A DNA stretch of 50,611 bases, from contig JALHQW010000004.1 in the NCBI GenBank assembly GCA_022841745.1, forward strand, positions 157,884-208,494, written 5' to 3'. Within the stretch, counting starts at the first letter, position 1. The number at the start of each line of letters is the position of its first letter. Position numbers and translations under genes: made by a program. The stretch comes from Saprospiraceae bacterium. Its GTDB lineage: Bacteria > Bacteroidota > Bacteroidia > Chitinophagales > Saprospiraceae. Below the pieces are notes generated by a model. That model was not told where the DNA came from. It saw nothing but the letters and a program-made list of their open reading frames with translations, and did no database searches. Shown one piece after another: positions 48,069 through 50,611 of this stretch.

Positions 48069-48098
48069 TGAACATGGGCATTGCACCCCCGTTTTACC
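48069..48098 (+). promoter_or_regulatory. ECF-type promoter of the 34-residue peptide
   Basis: TGAACATG at 48069-48076, a 13-nt spacer, CGTTTTACC at 48090-48098. The ATG is at 48122. Confidence 0.8.
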
Positions 48099-48121
48099 TC
48101 AAATCCAAAAAAAGCACTGCC

Positions 48122-48226
48122 ATGAAAATAGACTTTCGATTCATCCTGCTAGCTATCTCCTCGCTGCTATTCGTGTTGCTCGCGAGTATCCAAATCTGCG
48201 TTTATGTGCTGGGCTTGATAAACTAG
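48122..48226 (+). CDS. 34-residue single-helix membrane peptide
   Basis: The frame reads MKIDFRFILLAISSLLFVLL and continues as a single hydrophobic helix to a polar-poor C-terminus (CVYVLGLIN). Its start is 24 nt behind a perfect ECF-type promoter with an A-rich leader. This makes it a credible member of the proposed regulon even though it is below usual gene-calling size. Confidence 0.7.
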   Translation: MKIDFRFILLAISSLLFVLLASIQICVYVLGLIN

Positions 48227-48353
48227 CTCATATATGTTAGCTTGACGATTTTCAGGCTGAGGAGCAATCATTGTGCTAATAGCACTTAGCGATTCTACAC
48301 AATGCATGCCTCAAAACTTTTGATGCCTCATTTAGGCAAAACCCAATTTAAAT

Positions 48354-48508
48354 GGTTAGTGAAGTTTTCGGGTTTTCGGATTCTAAGGTTGCGGCACAGT
48401 AGCCGTTTTTGGAAAGATAGGTTGCTTTTCCAACCATGACAAAAATGATTTACAGTTAGGTTTTGCCCCAAATCCCGAAAACCATAGAACCTTAAAACTT
48501 CCCGAACC
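48354..48508. mobile_element. MITE-like element, copy 2
   Basis: GGTTAGTGAAGTT (48354-48366) and AACTTCCCGAACC (48496-48508) are terminal inverted repeats (11 of 13 paired), extended outward by AAT/ATT. Inner motifs GCCGTTTTTGG and GGTTTTGCCCC match copy 1. It ends 52 bp before the ATG of the next gene. Confidence 0.6.
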
Positions 48509-48560
48509 ATTGAATTTCAATCACCTTTTTTATTTTACAAAACAATTACTAAGCATCGCC

Positions 48561-49751
48561 ATGCCAACTACAACTGCCAGCCGCCAAAAGGTAGCAATGA
48601 ACGACTTAGCTATGGATGAGGTTCGCTTACAACTGACCGAGCAACTTCCTGCCCATATTTTTTATCACAATGAGAACTACCTCGAACAGGTAGTGGACGC
48701 CGCCCGGCAGCTTGCCGAAGAAGCCGGACTAGAAAAAGAAGAGACCGAGCAGTTGGAACTGGCTGCCATCTTCCAGTCTGTGCGCCACTTGCACGGCGGT
48801 GAAAAGCCCTGGGAGGCCAGCGCTAAAGCCGCCACGGAATTTTTGCTGCGCAACAATGCCAACCCAGACACGGTGAACGCTGTGGACAAGTTGATACATT
48901 CCCTCGACCCCGCCTACCAACCCGAAACCACCCTCGAAAAGCTGTTCCTCGATGCTACCGAAGCCGCCTATGGCGACAAGAAGTTCCTGGAAAGGGCAGA
49001 CCGCCTGCGCAAGGAAGAAGAGGCCCATGCGGGCAATAACCTCGAAGAAATTGAGTGGACGGGCCAGTTGTTGGAGCGCATGAAGGACCATGCCTTCCGA
49101 ACGAGCCAAGCTGAGTCGCTGTTTGGGAAGCGCAAGGAAAAAAACTTGAAAAAAATAACGAAGGGCCTTCAGTCCAACTTGAAAGTGAAACTGGAGGGCG
49201 ACAAAAGTTCCAGCATCAGCGCCAACAGCGGCGCCCGCACCATGTTCAAGACGGCGCTGCGCAACCATGTTGACTTGACGAGCATCGCCGACCAGAAGGC
49301 GAACATCATGCTGAGCATCAATGCACTCATCATCACCATTGGCCTGCCAGCTTTTGCCACCTACCTGTCCGGCAAGCCTGTGCTGATAGTACCAGGTGTT
49401 ATGTTTCTTTTCACGAGCATAGCTACGATGATCGTGGCGACGCTTTCCACCCGCCCCATCAAGGTGGACGGCTACACCGACTTGTCGAAACTGAAAACGG
49501 GGAAGACCAACCTGTTCTTCTTTGGCAATTTCTACAAGCTGCCCAACGATGATTACCGTGAGGCCATCAAAGAAATAGTGGCTGACCGTGAGCACCTCGA
49601 TTCTTCGTTCGTGAACGACCTGTATTATCTGGGCGTTTCCTTAGGCGAGAAGTTCCGGCTGCTGCGTCTCTGCTACACTATTTTTGTGATAGGGCTTTGC
49701 CTTACGGTGCTGTCCTTTGTGGTGGCATACTTTGTAGCGGGCGGCAATTGA
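48561..49751 (+). CDS. Pycsar-effector-like membrane protein with a degenerate HD domain
   Basis: This 396-residue protein has an N-terminal HD-type helical domain, a basic linker, and a C-terminal DUF5706/Pycsar_TM module (RNHVDLTSIADQKANIMLSI, two membrane helices, and a third near the C-terminus LCYTIFVIGLCLTVLSFVVA). In Pycsar anti-phage systems such TM effectors are opened by cyclic pyrimidine nucleotides. Here the HD catalytic positions are lost: YHNENYLEQV for YHNxxHT, IFQSVRH for FHDTGY and KPWEAS for HExxS. No cyclase gene is nearby. ATG 48561 is favoured; the longer frame from 48510 starts at the edge of a MITE-like element. Confidence 0.8.
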   Translation: MPTTTASRQKVAMNDLAMDEVRLQLTEQLPAHIFYHNENYLEQVVDAARQLAEEAGLEKEETEQLELAAIFQSVRHLHGGEKPWEASAKAATEFLLRNNANPDTVNAVDKLIHSLDPAYQPETTLEKLFLDATEAAYGDKKFLERADRLRKEEEAHAGNNLEEIEWTGQLLERMKDHAFRTSQAESLFGKRKEKNLKKITKGLQSNLKVKLEGDKSSSISANSGARTMFKTALRNHVDLTSIADQKANIMLSINALIITIGLPAFATYLSGKPVLIVPGVMFLFTSIATMIVATLSTRPIKVDGYTDLSKLKTGKTNLFFFGNFYKLPNDDYREAIKEIVADREHLDSSFVNDLYYLGVSLGEKFRLLRLCYTIFVIGLCLTVLSFVVAYFVAGGN

Positions 49752-50611
49752 AGTACGTTTTATAAGTGCTTGATTGAATTTAGTTGAGATTATGAAATTG
49801 AGAAATTTTTAGGCAACTGCTTGATTGCCAGCCGCTTGGATGAATTTCCTAATTTCTACTAATTCCAATTTCTACTTACTGCTTTTTATATTTAATTATA
49901 ATCCAATGTGGGTTTGGCTGTCATGCAGTCAAGCCCGTATTTTTTTTAGAGAACCTAGATTTCGAGGTTACATTCCTGACTTCGGACAGATGAAGTTTAC
50001 CCACATCTTTTGAAAAGTAGAGACCACGAAGTGGTCAAATGTGAATAGCCCCGGATAAAATCCGGGGCTATTCACGTTCAACCTCCCGAAAATCGGGACA
50101 GGCTCTTCGGGGTTTTTAAACTAAACTCGTGGGTAAACCTCACCTGCTGACAGGCAGGTTTTTGCCATTGAAAATGCTGTTATGCAAAATCACATTGGTC
50201 AAAAAATGCCACCTTATTACCGTTCAAAGAATAATTTCCGAAGCTACGTTTACTAAACTGTAAAAGTCTGTTGATTACCCACAGAATAACATCTATCATA
50301 TTGTAACCCCTCGTTGTAACGAGGAGATGGGCGAAATGCACGAAATTCATCTATCTTCTTTTCAAAACATCACATAAAGCTATGATGTGGATGTTCTGTA
50401 AAGAAGATAGATGGAGGATATCGTTGACTCAAAGCCCCCGGTTGAAACCGGGGGCTACATAGCCTGTCCCGATTTTTTCGCATGGGCGTCAAGTTAATTT
50501 TAACAAATGTGATTGTTCAAGATTTGAAAAAATGCTGTTTAGGTTTGTTCAATCAACAGAACGCCTAAACAGCATGAAAAATAAAAATATTGAGCAAATT
50601 AAGGGCAAAAT
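49752..50611. other. 860-bp non-coding end region rich in hairpins
   Basis: No credible gene. It contains several perfect palindromes. The 16-bp stem GTGAATAGCCCCGGAT/ATCCGGGGCTATTCAC is at 50041-50075. GACCAC/GTGGTC is near 50019-50033. CTCGTT/AACGAG is near 50310-50325. The 13-bp pair CATCTATCTTCTT (50348-50360) and AAGAAGATAGATG (50401-50413) is present. AGCCCCCGGTT/AACCGGGGGCT is at 50432-50456, and the 12-bp pair ATGCTGTTTAGG (50532-50543) and CCTAAACAGCAT (50564-50575) closes the set. The AGCCCCCGG palindrome is of the REP type often linked to REP-associated tyrosine transposases. Confidence 0.6.

Noticed and set aside
48328-48510. A 60-codon minus-strand frame
   Set aside because: It coincides with MITE-like copy 2 and its ends are the terminal inverted repeats.

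Overview
This 50.6 kb window is chromosomal DNA of a Bacteroidota bacterium, most likely a Saprospiria/Chitinophagia-type lineage; this is inferred from content, not from a marker gene. Reasons: vegetative promoters of the TTTG-N19/21-TAnnTTTG type, A-rich leaders instead of Shine-Dalgarno sites, futalosine-pathway menaquinone synthesis (MqnC), a BamA-type barrel fused to a phosphoesterase-like domain, a PorT-like barrel protein, and the TIGR03915/TIGR03916 DNA-repair pair. I saw no rRNA, tRNA, CRISPR array or intact insertion sequence.

Layout. 0.1-10 kb is mostly housekeeping: a universal stress protein overlapping a hydrogenase-maturation protease, MqnC, a lipoprotein, an alpha/beta-hydrolase without its nucleophile, DNA ligase LigA, a toxin-antitoxin pair whose PIN toxin carries an in-frame stop, a thiolase and an FtsX-type permease. 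10.5-25 kb is a stress and envelope region: an endonuclease/phosphatase-fold protein, ECF sigma factor 1, a YtxH/holin-like operon, a second universal stress protein, small secreted proteins, a radical-SAM repair protein and its split partner, a DUF2383 helical bundle, an AsmA-like protein, an FAD oxidoreductase and an AraC regulator. 25-30 kb holds a gene-poor stretch rich in repeats and RNA-like structures, ECF sigma factor 2, and a divergent four-PAS sigma-54 activator. 29.8-34.9 kb holds small membrane proteins, a GH13 enzyme, a BrkB-family protein, a YtxH protein and a DUF5670-like protein. 35-41 kb is a light-signalling island: an ethylene-receptor-like histidine kinase, two response regulators, heme oxygenase and a bacteriophytochrome kinase. 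41-50 kb holds a cysteine-less thioredoxin, the phosphoesterase-barrel fusion, a coiled-coil membrane protein and a Pycsar-effector-like protein with a dead HD domain. The last 0.85 kb is non-coding and full of hairpins.

The most interesting signal is a promoter motif that recurs in front of the stress genes. Seven sites have TGAACA[TC][GC], exactly 13 nt, then CGTTTT[AC]CC, which is GAAC-N16-CGTT, the classic ECF sigma layout. Two weaker sites keep the same spacing. They precede the YtxH/holin operon, the second universal stress protein (as a divergent pair), two secreted-protein genes, a lipoprotein-AraC pair, the DUF5670/YtxH pair and an unannotated 34-residue membrane peptide. Weak sites precede DUF2383 and a DUF3185-like gene. 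This looks like an ECF regulon, and sigma factor 1, lying just downstream of the YtxH/holin operon, is its best candidate regulator. Other notable structure: a family of paired 19-nt inverted repeats, a MITE-like element containing a telomere-like TTTTAGGG tract, duplicated structured modules next to sigma factor 2, and four proteins with family folds but missing catalytic residues.
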